Below are positions 1 to 6,497 of a stretch of 13,194 nt of DNA, piece by piece. The position numbers and the translations under genes were made by a program. Numbering within the stretch: position 1 is the first letter of the stretch; every line of letters starts with the position of its first letter. Source of the stretch: Phenylobacterium sp. Lineage in GTDB: Bacteria; Pseudomonadota; Alphaproteobacteria; Caulobacterales; Caulobacteraceae. The DNA is taken from contig JAQGIJ010000458.1 in NCBI GenBank assembly GCA_028291285.1, positions 1-13,194 on the forward strand, written 5' to 3'. The notes below the pieces were generated by a model. That model was not told the DNA's origin and did not search any database. It was given only the letters and a program-made list of their open reading frames with translations.

Positions 1-380
1 CCCTGGCGCTTGAGCAGTTTGCGCAGCAACTTCAGCGCCGCGGGCTTGTTGCGGCGGCGCTGGACCAGCATGTCGAGGACCTCGCCCTCGTCATCGACGG
101 CGCGCCAGAGCCACATTCGCCGGCCGCCGATCGTCACCACCATCTCGTCCAAGTGCCAGCGGCCGCGCGGCGGCGAGCGGCGCCTTCGCAGATTCGCCGC
201 GATCACCGGTGCGAACTTCAAGGTCCAGCAGCGGATCGTCTCGTAGCTGACCTCGATCCCCCGCTGCGCCAGCAGCTCCTCCACATCACGGAAGCTCAAG
301 GTGAAACGAAAATACAGCCAAACGGCGTAGCGGATCACCTCCGGCGGGAACCGGTGACGTTTGTAGGAGATCGGTCTCAC
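1..380 (-). CDS. IS6-family transposase, 3' part outside window
   Basis: This is a DDE transposase of the IS6 (IS26/IS6100-like) family, which moves the element by replicative or cointegrate transposition. From a GTG at 380 the frame is open for 126 codons to the edge. The N-terminal region carries the family's hallmark order: YKRHRFPPEVIRYAVWLYFR (residues 6-25), then the helix-turn-helix segment FRDVEELLAQRGIEVSYETI (30-49), then the RNase H-like catalytic core starting with WHLDE (75-79), where Asp78 is the first catalytic acidic residue. The motif GGRRMWLWRAVDDEGEVLDM follows (85-104). The second Asp and the Glu lie outside the window. The family's usual length is about 230-265 residues, so roughly half is present. 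No frameshift or stop is seen in the visible part, so the gene may be intact. The GTG start is chosen because the conserved N-terminus begins directly after it. Confidence 0.85.
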   Translation of the reverse strand, partial: MRPISYKRHRFPPEVIRYAVWLYFRFTLSFRDVEELLAQRGIEVSYETIRCWTLKFAPVIAANLRRRRSPPRGRWHLDEMVVTIGGRRMWLWRAVDDEGEVLDMLVQRRRNKPAALKLLRKLLKRQ

Positions 381-428
381 CCGCCCTGCCCTCCACCGGC
401 TCGTTAGCCGCAAGTGGAGACCTTTTAT

Positions 429-447
429 CGTTCGCCTGACAGCACCC
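429..447 (-). repeat. candidate terminal inverted repeat of the IS6 element
   Basis: Read on the minus strand this is GGGTGCTGTCAGGCGAACG. It has the GG...CTGT pattern seen at IS6-family ends (IS26 begins GGCACTGTTGC) and lies 67 nt ahead of the transposase start. A second similar string, GGGTCGCTGTCGC at 463-475, is an alternative end. The partner repeat is outside the window, so the choice between them is a guess. Confidence 0.35.
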
Positions 448-491
448 AGCGGATCGTAGTCGAGCGACAGCGACCCGCCGGACCTCCCTTG

Positions 492-1841
492 TCAGACGTG
501 GGCCTTGGCCTCGTTGTAGTCCCAGTTCTCGACGCCGGGATCGGCCCCGATCCGCTTGCCCGGCGTGAAGGTCGCCGGCAGCGTCTGCCAGCCGGTGACG
601 ATGCCGCAGTTGTCGAACTGCTTGGCCGCGGCGACATCGATCTCGATGTCCGGCATCCGCCGCAGCACGGTGTTGAAGATGATCTCGAATTCCACCCGCG
701 CATAGTGCTGGCCAAGGCAGCGATGGTTGCCGAAGCCGAAACCGACCTGCATCTTCGGTTTGCGCTCCAGCTTGATGTCGAGCGGATCGGGGTACTCGCG
801 GGGATCCCGGTTGGCGGCGGGCCAGCAAAGCATCACCACGTCGCCCCGGCGCATCTGCTGCCCGCCAAGCTCGGTGTCGCGCATCACGGTGCGGCAGAGA
901 CCCTGGGTGGGCGTGCCGATCCGCATGAACTCGTCGAAGGCGTCGCGCGTGTCCTCCGGGTGCTCCTGCAGGCGTTTGCGCAGGCTGGGGAAGCGGGTCA
1001 GGTTCACGAAGGTGGTGCCGATCAGCGCCGAGGTGGTGTCGATCCCGGCGCCGATGATCAGCCCGCCGAGCGCGGCGATGTCCTCGTCCGAGAGGTCCGC
1101 CCCCTTGTCACGGGCGTTGAGCACCGTGCTGATCACGTCGCCTCGACGGTCCGTCTTGCGCGCCGCGACCGCATCGGCGAGCCGCTTGGGCTGGCCGGCC
1201 CGCTCGCCGCGGGCGAGCACCTCCTCCCACCTGGGGTCGTCGGCGGAGAGGTGCGAGGTGGTGTGGGACAGCCAAGCGACGTCGGCGTAGTTGTCGGTGG
1301 GCAGCCCGACCAGCTCGAGGCTGAAGATCGCCGGCACGATGTTGAAGATATCGGTGGCCAAGTCCACGCGGCCGCTCTCGATGCGCCGATCGATGCAGGC
1401 GTCGATCAGCCGCTGGATCCGCTCGCGCCATTTCTCCGCCGCCTGCAGCGAGAACAGCGGCGCGACCGCGGCTCGGGCCACGCCCCACTCCGGCGGGTCC
1501 TCCTGCAGCATGATGCCGGCGCTGCTGTTCGCCGCGCTCTGGCGCGCCTGGCGGCTCGTGCGCGGCGGCACGAACAGGCCGTTCAGCTCGATGTCCTCCA
1601 CCGGGCAGCCGCGCGAGAAGTCCGCGCGCGAGGAGAAGGTCTCCCAGTTGCGGGCCGCCTGCGTCAGTTCCGGATAGCCGATCACCACCCAGAAGCCGCC
1701 GTAGTGCGGCGACCAGAACACCGGCCCCACGTCGCGCCGGATGGTCTCGAACCAGTCGTAGCGGTCGGTCACATAGCTTGGGGCATTATGGTCGAAATAG
1801 TCGACGACGGGCGCCCCCATGGGGCACTGGCTGCGGCTCAT
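492..1841 (-). CDS. cytochrome P450
   Basis: This is a soluble bacterial cytochrome P450 monooxygenase of 449 residues, normal for the family, with no membrane anchor. Visible motifs are: C-helix W119-x3-R123 in PPEWGVAR (heme propionate contact); the I-helix oxygen-activation motif GAGIDTT at 264-270; the K-helix ExxR motif as E304-F-M-R307; and the heme-binding loop FGFGNHRCLG with axial Cys375. The reaction would be hydroxylation or other oxidation of an organic substrate with electrons from a ferredoxin system, which is not encoded in the window. The start at 1841 is chosen because AGGAGG lies 5 nt upstream. An in-frame ATG at 1895 would add 18 Lys/Arg-rich residues but has no ribosome site. 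The gene lies 139 nt downstream of the VOC gene and is probably co-transcribed with it. The substrate and CYP subfamily cannot be assigned by eye. Confidence 0.95.
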   Translation of the reverse strand: MSRSQCPMGAPVVDYFDHNAPSYVTDRYDWFETIRRDVGPVFWSPHYGGFWVVIGYPELTQAARNWETFSSRADFSRGCPVEDIELNGLFVPPRTSRQARQSAANSSAGIMLQEDPPEWGVARAAVAPLFSLQAAEKWRERIQRLIDACIDRRIESGRVDLATDIFNIVPAIFSLELVGLPTDNYADVAWLSHTTSHLSADDPRWEEVLARGERAGQPKRLADAVAARKTDRRGDVISTVLNARDKGADLSDEDIAALGGLIIGAGIDTTSALIGTTFVNLTRFPSLRKRLQEHPEDTRDAFDEFMRIGTPTQGLCRTVMRDTELGGQQMRRGDVVMLCWPAANRDPREYPDPLDIKLERKPKMQVGFGFGNHRCLGQHYARVEFEIIFNTVLRRMPDIEIDVAAAKQFDNCGIVTGWQTLPATFTPGKRIGADPGVENWDYNEAKAHV

Positions 1842-1846
1842 CGATT

Positions 1847-1852
1847 CCTCCT
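1847..1852 (-). promoter_or_regulatory. Shine-Dalgarno site setting the P450 start
   Basis: The minus strand reads AGGAGG, a perfect anti-16S match, followed by 5 nt and ATG at 1841. It lies inside the longer in-frame extension starting at 1895 and argues for the shorter protein. Confidence 0.8.
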
Positions 1853-1980
1853 GGACGGCTTTCTTCTTGTGGGAGCGCGTCGCCTTGCGCGGCATTTAGG
1901 GCGTGATTTCTGCAGCTCGCATCGCCGCCGATCCGCCGGCGAGCCGCCGCGCCGCAGGCTGAGGCCACCTCCGCCACCGC

Positions 1981-2451
1981 TCAGGCGCCCGGCGCGACGC
2001 GGGTGGGGATGGTCTCGCGCGAGCGGATCTCCTGCACCTCGAAGACATTGCCGAACGGATCGAGCGCATAGACCGTGCAGACGTTGGCGCTCTCCAGCGG
2101 TTCGGAGAGGAAGCGCACGCCGGCCGCCTTCAGGCGCTGATACTCGGCCTGCGCGTCGTCCACGTCGAAGCAGATGTGCGTATAGCCGAAGTGATTGAGC
2201 TCGCCTTCCGGCCGCACGGTGCGCGGTTGCGGACTACCGAACTCGTAGAACTCCAGGATCAGGTTGCCGGCGTCGAGGAAGATCATCCGGCCGCGGCCGC
2301 CGCGCAGCGCCATCAGCCGGTCCATGGCCGGCGAATCCGCCCAGTCCAGCTCGAAGACCTCGGGAAACCCCAGCAGATCGCCGTAGAAGCGCCGCGCCTC
2401 ATCTAGGCTCGGCACCGAGATCGCCAGGTGGTGAGCGCCGTTGATGCGCAT
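1981..2451 (-). CDS. VOC family protein (glyoxalase/extradiol dioxygenase-like)
   Basis: This is a vicinal-oxygen-chelate fold protein of 156 residues with two beta-alpha-beta-beta-beta modules. The N-terminal module starts GAHHLAISVPSLDEARRFYG (5-24) and the second starts FGYTHICFDVDDAQAEYQRL (88-107). Likely metal ligands are His8, Glu67 (LILEFYEF), His92 and Glu138 (GNVFEVQEI), the usual H/E/H/E arrangement. The family includes glyoxalases, epimerases, extradiol dioxygenases and fosfomycin-type transferases, so the reaction is not determined. The start at 2451 is preferred over the in-frame codon at 2514 because GGGAGG lies 7 nt ahead and the fold begins at once. It is the first gene of the minus-strand pair with the P450, so a role in the same pathway is likely. 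Motif copy A lies 55-73 nt upstream. Confidence 0.88.
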   Translation of the reverse strand: MRINGAHHLAISVPSLDEARRFYGDLLGFPEVFELDWADSPAMDRLMALRGGRGRMIFLDAGNLILEFYEFGSPQPRTVRPEGELNHFGYTHICFDVDDAQAEYQRLKAAGVRFLSEPLESANVCTVYALDPFGNVFEVQEIRSRETIPTRVAPGA

Positions 2452-2458
2452 CGATCTG

Positions 2459-2464
2459 CCTCCC
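2459..2464 (-). promoter_or_regulatory. Shine-Dalgarno site setting the VOC gene start
   Basis: The minus strand reads GGGAGG, 7 nt before the ATG at 2451. It selects this start over an upstream in-frame start at 2514 that would add 21 residues unrelated to the VOC fold. Confidence 0.65.
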
Positions 2465-2505
2465 GCAGACGTGGGCTTGGCGGCCACTGTCGCCCGCGGC
2501 GTCTC

Positions 2506-2524
2506 CGCAATCAATTAGATATAC
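2506..2524. promoter_or_regulatory. recurrent motif, copy A (candidate operator or promoter element)
   Basis: The plus strand reads cgcaatcaattagatatac. It matches copy C (5980-5998) at 17 of 19 positions. It lies between the divergent VOC-P450 pair and the TonB receptor gene, 55-73 nt ahead of the VOC start. On the minus strand it reads TATATCTAATTGAT, so it could also contain a -10 box for the VOC gene. It also has a short ATC-N5-GAT dyad. Confidence 0.5.
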
Positions 2525-2807
2525 GAGTTTCGGTCGCTCGCCGCACAAGGCCCCTATGCGAAGAAATCACGCGCGACAGGGGAGCTTCGACGCGGATACG
2601 CCGGTTCCGCAGTGTGAGAACTCGACGATCCGTTAGATGAATGATAGACCATGCGCTCGGTCAGGCGACGGAACTTCGAGTCCGCGCCATGGGAGGGCGA
2701 CGTGGGCGGCACTGGGGAGCACGAGCGCTTGAGCCTCGCTCTCACGCCTGGGCCGCGAACGCCTCGCCGAGCGACAGCGCAAAAACAAACATTGGGGAGA
2801 ACTTGGG
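2525..2807. other. non-coding region between VOC and TonB receptor genes
   Basis: This is the larger part of a 356-nt divergent intergenic region. It contains motif copy B (2624-2642) and the leader of the TonB receptor gene, with GGGGAG about 8 nt ahead of its ATG. Short frames on both strands lack ribosome sites and any recognisable protein features, so no small gene is called. The region should hold the receptor promoter, but no clear -35/-10 pair is visible. Confidence 0.6.
2624..2642. promoter_or_regulatory. recurrent motif, copy B (weaker)
   Basis: The plus strand reads gacgatccgttagatgaat and matches copy C at 13 of 19 positions, with the core GTTAGAT identical and the ATC-N5-GAT dyad kept. 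It is in the same divergent region as copy A, about 166-184 nt ahead of the TonB receptor start. Confidence 0.35.
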
Positions 2808-5057
2808 ATGACCCAAGGGGCAAGCAGGCTGGTCCTGCTGATGACGTCGGCCGCACTGAGCGCGATGGCGACCGCCGCGCCGGCGCAGACCGCGGGCAAC
2901 GCCGCGGGACCGAGGTTGGAGGAGATCGTCGTCACCGCCCGTCGGGCGGCCGAGAATCTGCAGGAGGTGCCAATCTCGGTCACGGCGCTCTCCGGCCAGG
3001 CGCTTGAACGCAAGTCCGTAACCACCGTCGGCGAACTCGCGACCTTCACCCCCAATGCACGGATCCGGGCGCACCCGTCGGATCCGACGACGATCGTGCT
3101 GTCGTTCCGCGGCCAGGTGCAGAATGACGTCCTGCCGACGCTGGATCCTTCGGTCGGCGTCTACGTCGACGGCGTCTACTGGGCCCGGGCGTTCGGCGCC
3201 AATGCAAGCCTGATCGACATCGAGCGGGTGGAGGTGCTGAAGGGCCCTCAAGGTACGCTGTTTGGCCGCAACACCACGGGCGGCGCCCTCAACATGAAGA
3301 CCAACGATCCGAATTTCGAAGCTTTCTCGGGCAACGTCTCGGGTCGGGTCGGCAACCACGACCTGCGCGAAGGCAGCGGGGTGGTGAACATGCCGCTCAA
3401 CGACAAGGTCGCGTTGCGCCTGGCGGCCGATTACACCGACTTTGGCGGCTACGGTCACGAGCTGGTCACCGGCGCCGACCTCAACGACTATAAGAGCTGG
3501 ATGCTTCGCGCCAAGCTGCTGTTCAAGCCCACCGACAACACCAGGCTCTTGCTGAGCGCCGAGCAATACCAGTTCCACGGCGCCGGCGCTTCGCCGAAGC
3601 TGATCTTCTTCGCGCCCGGCTCGGCCGCGACCTTCGAGGTGGCGGCCGAAAGCAAGGGCACGGATTCTCTGTCCAAGTATCTCTACAATGGCCAGGGCAG
3701 CCCTTACGATGTCGCCGACGGTTTCAAGCCCTACGATCGGGTCAACACCGGCACCTATTCCGCCACCGGAAGTGTCGACAGCAGCGTCGGGACGATCAAC
3801 GCCATCGTTGGTTACCGCCGCTACAAGACCCGGCGCAACGAGGATCTCGACGGAACGCCGTACAAGATCCTGACGCCCGATCAGATGAGCGAGGGCCATC
3901 AGTTCAGCCAGGAGCTGCAGCTGACCGGCCACGCCATGAGCAACAAGCTGGACTACGCCGCGGGCGTGTTCCACTTCGACGAGAACATCCCTGAGGACGT
4001 CGAGGCGAGCTATGCCCTGCAGGCGATCAATCCCGGCGCGCCGGCCGTTTCGGAAGGCTCCATCCGCAACAGGTCCATTGCGGCCTATACGCAGGAGAAC
4101 TTCCATTTTACCGACCAGTTCTCGGTCACAGCGGGGGTGCGCTACTCCGTCGACAAGCGGGAACTGAGGTCCCGCAACAAGATCGGGCCGACCTTCGCAT
4201 GCAACGTTCCGGTCGGCCTGCGGACCAGCCCGACGGTCTGCGAGAGCGACCAGAAGCACACCTGGCACGGCTGGTCCTACACGCTGTCGGGCAACTATCA
4301 GCCGACCCAGGACACGTTGATCTATGTGAAGACCTCCAAGGGCTTCCGCAGCGGCGGGTTCCAGCTGCGTGGCGGGGCCACGGTGACCGACTTCTCGCCC
4401 TTCGATCCCGAGACCGTGACCGACTACGAGGCCGGCCTGAAATCGGAGTTCCTGGACCACCGGGTCCGCTTCAACACGGCGGCCTTCTATAGCGATTACC
4501 AGAACATCCAGCGCACCGGGATCGTGCCGCGGGTCGGCGGCGGTCTCAGCACCATCGTCACCAACGCCGCCAGGGGGGTGGTGAAGGGCCTCGAGGCGGA
4601 GGTCACCGCCCTGCCCGTCGAGCGGCTCGAGCTCAGCGGTTCGATCGGCATCACGCGGCCGCATTACAAGCGCTTCGTCGACGCCAGCGGCGACCGCTCA
4701 AACGAGCAGTTCGAAAGCGTTGCGAAGTTCACGGCGGCGGCCAGCGCGCAGTACACCGTGCCGGTCAGCCTCGGGGACCTGCAGCTGCAAGCGGACTACG
4801 CGTGGACCGGCCCGATGGTGTGGGGCAAGAACCTCGCCCCGCCCGCATCGGTGAGCAAGGGATACAGTCTGGTCAACGCCCGCGCCGCGCTGAAGCTCGC
4901 CAAGCCCAACGTCGAGCTCGCCATCTTCGCCAAGAACGTCTTCGACACGCGCTACAAGTATTTCGCGCTGGACCTGTTCGGCCCGGGGCTTGGCGTGATC
5001 GTCGGCTACTACGGCGCCCCGCGCGAGGTGGGGGTTCAGGCGACCTACAACTTCTAG
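2808..5057 (+). CDS. TonB-dependent outer-membrane receptor
   Basis: This is a 749-residue TonB-dependent receptor that would import a substrate across the outer membrane using energy from TonB-ExbBD. It has a signal peptide at about residues 1-27 (hydrophobic VLLMTSAALSAMATAA, then APAQ). A TonB-box-like segment EEIVVTARR is at 38-46. The plug domain includes VGVYVDGVYWAR and the conserved IERVEVLKGPQGTLFGRNTT near 140. A long beta-barrel follows and ends in the terminal aromatic residue (QATYNF) typical of outer-membrane barrels. The start has GGGGAG about 8 nt upstream. The style is that of the large family used for plant compounds, aromatics and other organics in sphingomonads and Caulobacterales rather than a clear siderophore receptor. 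The substrate is unknown. It is divergent from VOC-P450 and convergent with the GntR regulator (15-nt gap), so it is probably part of the same regulon. Confidence 0.95.
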   Translation: MTQGASRLVLLMTSAALSAMATAAPAQTAGNAAGPRLEEIVVTARRAAENLQEVPISVTALSGQALERKSVTTVGELATFTPNARIRAHPSDPTTIVLSFRGQVQNDVLPTLDPSVGVYVDGVYWARAFGANASLIDIERVEVLKGPQGTLFGRNTTGGALNMKTNDPNFEAFSGNVSGRVGNHDLREGSGVVNMPLNDKVALRLAADYTDFGGYGHELVTGADLNDYKSWMLRAKLLFKPTDNTRLLLSAEQYQFHGAGASPKLIFFAPGSAATFEVAAESKGTDSLSKYLYNGQGSPYDVADGFKPYDRVNTGTYSATGSVDSSVGTINAIVGYRRYKTRRNEDLDGTPYKILTPDQMSEGHQFSQELQLTGHAMSNKLDYAAGVFHFDENIPEDVEASYALQAINPGAPAVSEGSIRNRSIAAYTQENFHFTDQFSVTAGVRYSVDKRELRSRNKIGPTFACNVPVGLRTSPTVCESDQKHTWHGWSYTLSGNYQPTQDTLIYVKTSKGFRSGGFQLRGGATVTDFSPFDPETVTDYEAGLKSEFLDHRVRFNTAAFYSDYQNIQRTGIVPRVGGGLSTIVTNAARGVVKGLEAEVTALPVERLELSGSIGITRPHYKRFVDASGDRSNEQFESVAKFTAAASAQYTVPVSLGDLQLQADYAWTGPMVWGKNLAPPASVSKGYSLVNARAALKLAKPNVELAIFAKNVFDTRYKYFALDLFGPGLGVIVGYYGAPREVGVQATYNF

Positions 5058-5072
5058 GCCGGCGCGGTCGAG

Positions 5073-5861
5073 CTAGTCCAAGCGCCAGGGCACGTCGATC
5101 TGGCGCCGTTCCAGGACGTCGAGCCGATCGGTGTCCCGCGGCGGTGAGAGCCAGTAGGGCACCCAGGTCTCCATGTGCCGGCGCCAATGGGCGTCGGCCG
5201 CGTCGCCGTCCCCGCGCTCGATCAGCTCGGCCAGCCGCTCGTGCGACTGCAGCGCCTCGCGTTGCTGCGCGATCCGGTTGTCGCGCGGGGCGGCCCGCTC
5301 GGCCTTGAACTCGAGGAGCGCGAAGTGGGTCAGCACGATCTGCTGGAGCGCCCGTCCAAGCAGCGCCAGGGCGTGGTTGCCCGAGACCTCCACCAGGCGG
5401 ATATGGAACTCAGACATGTTGCGGGCCATCGCCGGCACGGCCCCGCCGAGCGTCTCGTACTCGGCTATGATCTGCTTGCGCAGCGCGAGCGCGGCGGCCT
5501 TCGGGTTGGTCAGCGCCGCCATGCGCGCCGCCGGCGGTTCGATCGTGGCGCGGGCGATGAACACGTCTTTCAGCGGCGTGTGGCTGGCCTGCAGCGTCTG
5601 GCCGATCGCGCGCGCAGCGAGCTCAGGCGTGAAGTCCTTCACGCGCGCGCCACCCCTTGGGCCGCGAGACACCTCGATCAGGTTTTCGCCCTCGAGGATG
5701 CGGATCGCTTCCCGCAGGGTCGGGCGCGAGACCCGGAAGATCTCGGTCAACCGCGCTTCGGGCGGCAGGCTGTCGTTGTTGGTCAGTTCCCCGCGAACGA
5801 TGGCGTTTCGAATCTCGTCGGCGACCCGCTCGGCAGCGCGCCTCTCCTTGCCAGTCTCCAT
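5073..5861 (-). CDS. GntR-family (FadR-subfamily) transcriptional regulator
   Basis: This is a 262-residue DNA-binding regulator. An N-terminal winged helix-turn-helix (about 8-75) carries the typical LPPEARLTEIFRVSRPTLRE (32-51) and the wing RGPRGGARV. The C-terminal all-helical FCD ligand-binding domain (about 95-235) has Glu108, His153 (EFHIRL), His207 (SHERLAELIERGD) and His225/His229 (HWRRHM) as candidate metal or ligand contacts. The Asp usually four residues before the FCD FH histidine is Met149 here, so the metal site may be altered. Members commonly sense carboxylates or acyl-CoA intermediates and repress catabolic operons. The start has only a weak upstream GGAGAG, about 13 nt away. 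A motif copy (C) lies 119-137 nt ahead of the gene, which fits autoregulation. It sits in the middle of the catabolic block and is the only regulator gene that looks intact there. Confidence 0.92.
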   Translation of the reverse strand: METGKERRAAERVADEIRNAIVRGELTNNDSLPPEARLTEIFRVSRPTLREAIRILEGENLIEVSRGPRGGARVKDFTPELAARAIGQTLQASHTPLKDVFIARATIEPPAARMAALTNPKAAALALRKQIIAEYETLGGAVPAMARNMSEFHIRLVEVSGNHALALLGRALQQIVLTHFALLEFKAERAAPRDNRIAQQREALQSHERLAELIERGDGDAADAHWRRHMETWVPYWLSPPRDTDRLDVLERRQIDVPWRLD

Positions 5862-5979
5862 CGTTTGACTTCAGCTCTCCGCCCGAACTCGGTGCGGGTG
5901 GCTTATATTCGCCTCCCGCAGATCGGGACAGGCCGCGCTTGGACCGCCCCGCATGCTCGGCGGTTGCCCCCCGCGCGCT

Positions 5980-5998
5980 CGCAATCAGTTAGATAAAC
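5980..5998. promoter_or_regulatory. recurrent motif, copy C (candidate operator or promoter element)
   Basis: The plus strand reads cgcaatcagttagataaac, 17 of 19 identical to copy A. It is upstream of the GntR regulator gene in a 248-nt gap. On the minus strand it reads TTTATCTAACTGATTGCG, which could include a -10 box for the regulator's own promoter. Confidence 0.5.
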
Positions 5999-6004
5999 CC
6001 ACCC

Positions 6005-6084
6005 CGCTATGGCCTCTACATTGCCTTTCTGACCCGGCCTACATCGCCGAGGGCCTGCTCGACCACCTGCTCGAGCTCGCCTGA
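6005..6084 (+). pseudogene. possible relic of a TetR-type regulator C-terminus
   Basis: One frame from 6005 reads RYGLYIAFL. Shifting by one base at about 6029-6031, the next frame reads DPAYIAEGLLDHLLELA and ends at TGA 6082-6084. Joined, the two parts look like the last helix of a TetR-type regulator. No start, ribosome site or helix-turn-helix domain is present, so at most it is a short broken remnant. The call rests on amino-acid pattern only and could be chance in GC-rich DNA. Confidence 0.3.
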
Positions 6085-6109
6085 CCCGCACCGTCCTTCG
6101 TCGCCGGGG

Positions 6110-6430
6110 CTATTCGCGAAGTTTGTAGAAGGCCGTGAACATCGAGCCGAGGTCGAGCGCCGGCGAGAGCGGCGTGCGGCCGGCATGGCCTGCCGCCAAG
6201 GCCGACTGCACGGCCGCCAGGTCGTCGGTCTCGATCTCGTAATAATGCATGTAGCGGTTGGGCTTCTTGGGATTGGCCGCGTCTTCGGCGGCGTGCTCGA
6301 AGCGTTGCGCGCGCTTGAAGCCCTGGGTCTGCAGCACCTCGGGGATGTGGTGTTCGTCGAGCCAGCTGTTCAGCTCGTCATCCTGTCCCTCCACAGGATT
6401 GACCATGATCAGGAACAGGTATTTTGCCAT
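6110..6430 (-). CDS. small EthD-like / dimeric alpha-beta-barrel protein
   Basis: This is a 106-residue cytoplasmic protein with the look of the ferredoxin-like dimeric alpha/beta-barrel group (EthD, Dabb and related small proteins). It has an initial strand AKYLFLIMVNP, a helix containing ELNSWLDEHHIPEVLQ with the W-x3-HH pattern, a strand with GFKRAQRFEH, and a later strand RYMHYYEIE. Such proteins occur in degradation clusters as accessory factors or small isomerases or oxygenases, and the exact role is unknown. The start is the ATG at 6430 with AAGGAG 8 nt upstream; a TTG two codons earlier has no suitable spacing. It lies 67 nt downstream of the acyl-CoA-synthetase-like gene on the same strand and is likely in one operon with it. 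Confidence 0.72.
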   Translation of the reverse strand: MAKYLFLIMVNPVEGQDDELNSWLDEHHIPEVLQTQGFKRAQRFEHAAEDAANPKKPNRYMHYYEIETDDLAAVQSALAAGHAGRTPLSPALDLGSMFTAFYKLRE

Positions 6431-6438
6431 CGGCAAAT

Positions 6439-6444
6439 CTCCTT
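6439..6444 (-). promoter_or_regulatory. Shine-Dalgarno site setting the EthD-like start
   Basis: The minus strand reads AAGGAG, 8 nt before the ATG at 6430. It excludes the TTG codon at 6436, which would be only 2 nt from this site. Confidence 0.65.
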
Positions 6445-6497
6445 CTCAGACGCGCCTGCGGGTGCGGCGCTGTACGCACGGATCTGGCTTTCCGGCT

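Larger units (their letters stand above)
1..447 (-). mobile_element. IS6-family insertion sequence, partial (transposase 5' end side)
   Basis: This is the end of an insertion sequence that continues beyond the left edge. It contains the first 126 codons of an IS6-type transposase and about 67 nt of leader up to a candidate terminal repeat. A similar leader length is known for IS26-like elements, so 447 is proposed as the outer boundary. The boundary is inferred because the other end is not visible. The element would lie about 45 nt beyond the stop codon of the P450 gene, at the edge of the catabolic block. Confidence 0.6.

Noticed and set aside
1842..1895. 18-residue Lys/Arg-rich N-terminal extension of the P450
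   Set aside because: A perfect AGGAGG with good spacing sits inside the extension, the upstream ATG directly follows a TAA without a ribosome site, and P450 similarity starts after the inner ATG.
414..2198. 594-codon plus-strand open frame opposite the P450 and VOC genes
   Set aside because: It is antisense to two clear protein families, Arg/Ala/Pro-rich with no recognisable domain, and typical of long shadow frames in GC-rich DNA.
2554..2653. Small minus-strand frame (MVYHSSNG...) in the VOC/TonB receptor gap
   Set aside because: It has no Shine-Dalgarno site, a serine-rich unstructured product, and overlaps motif copy B, so it is better explained as non-coding regulatory DNA.
2742..4664. 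640-codon minus-strand open frame opposite the TonB receptor
   Set aside because: The plus strand encodes an unmistakable signal peptide, plug and barrel. The antisense frame has no domain features and follows from codon bias.
5054..5075. Two CTAG tetranucleotides at the convergent TonB receptor and GntR stop codons as a terminator
   Set aside because: CTAG is its own complement, the arms are only four bases, and the 15-nt gap forms no strong hairpin or T-run.
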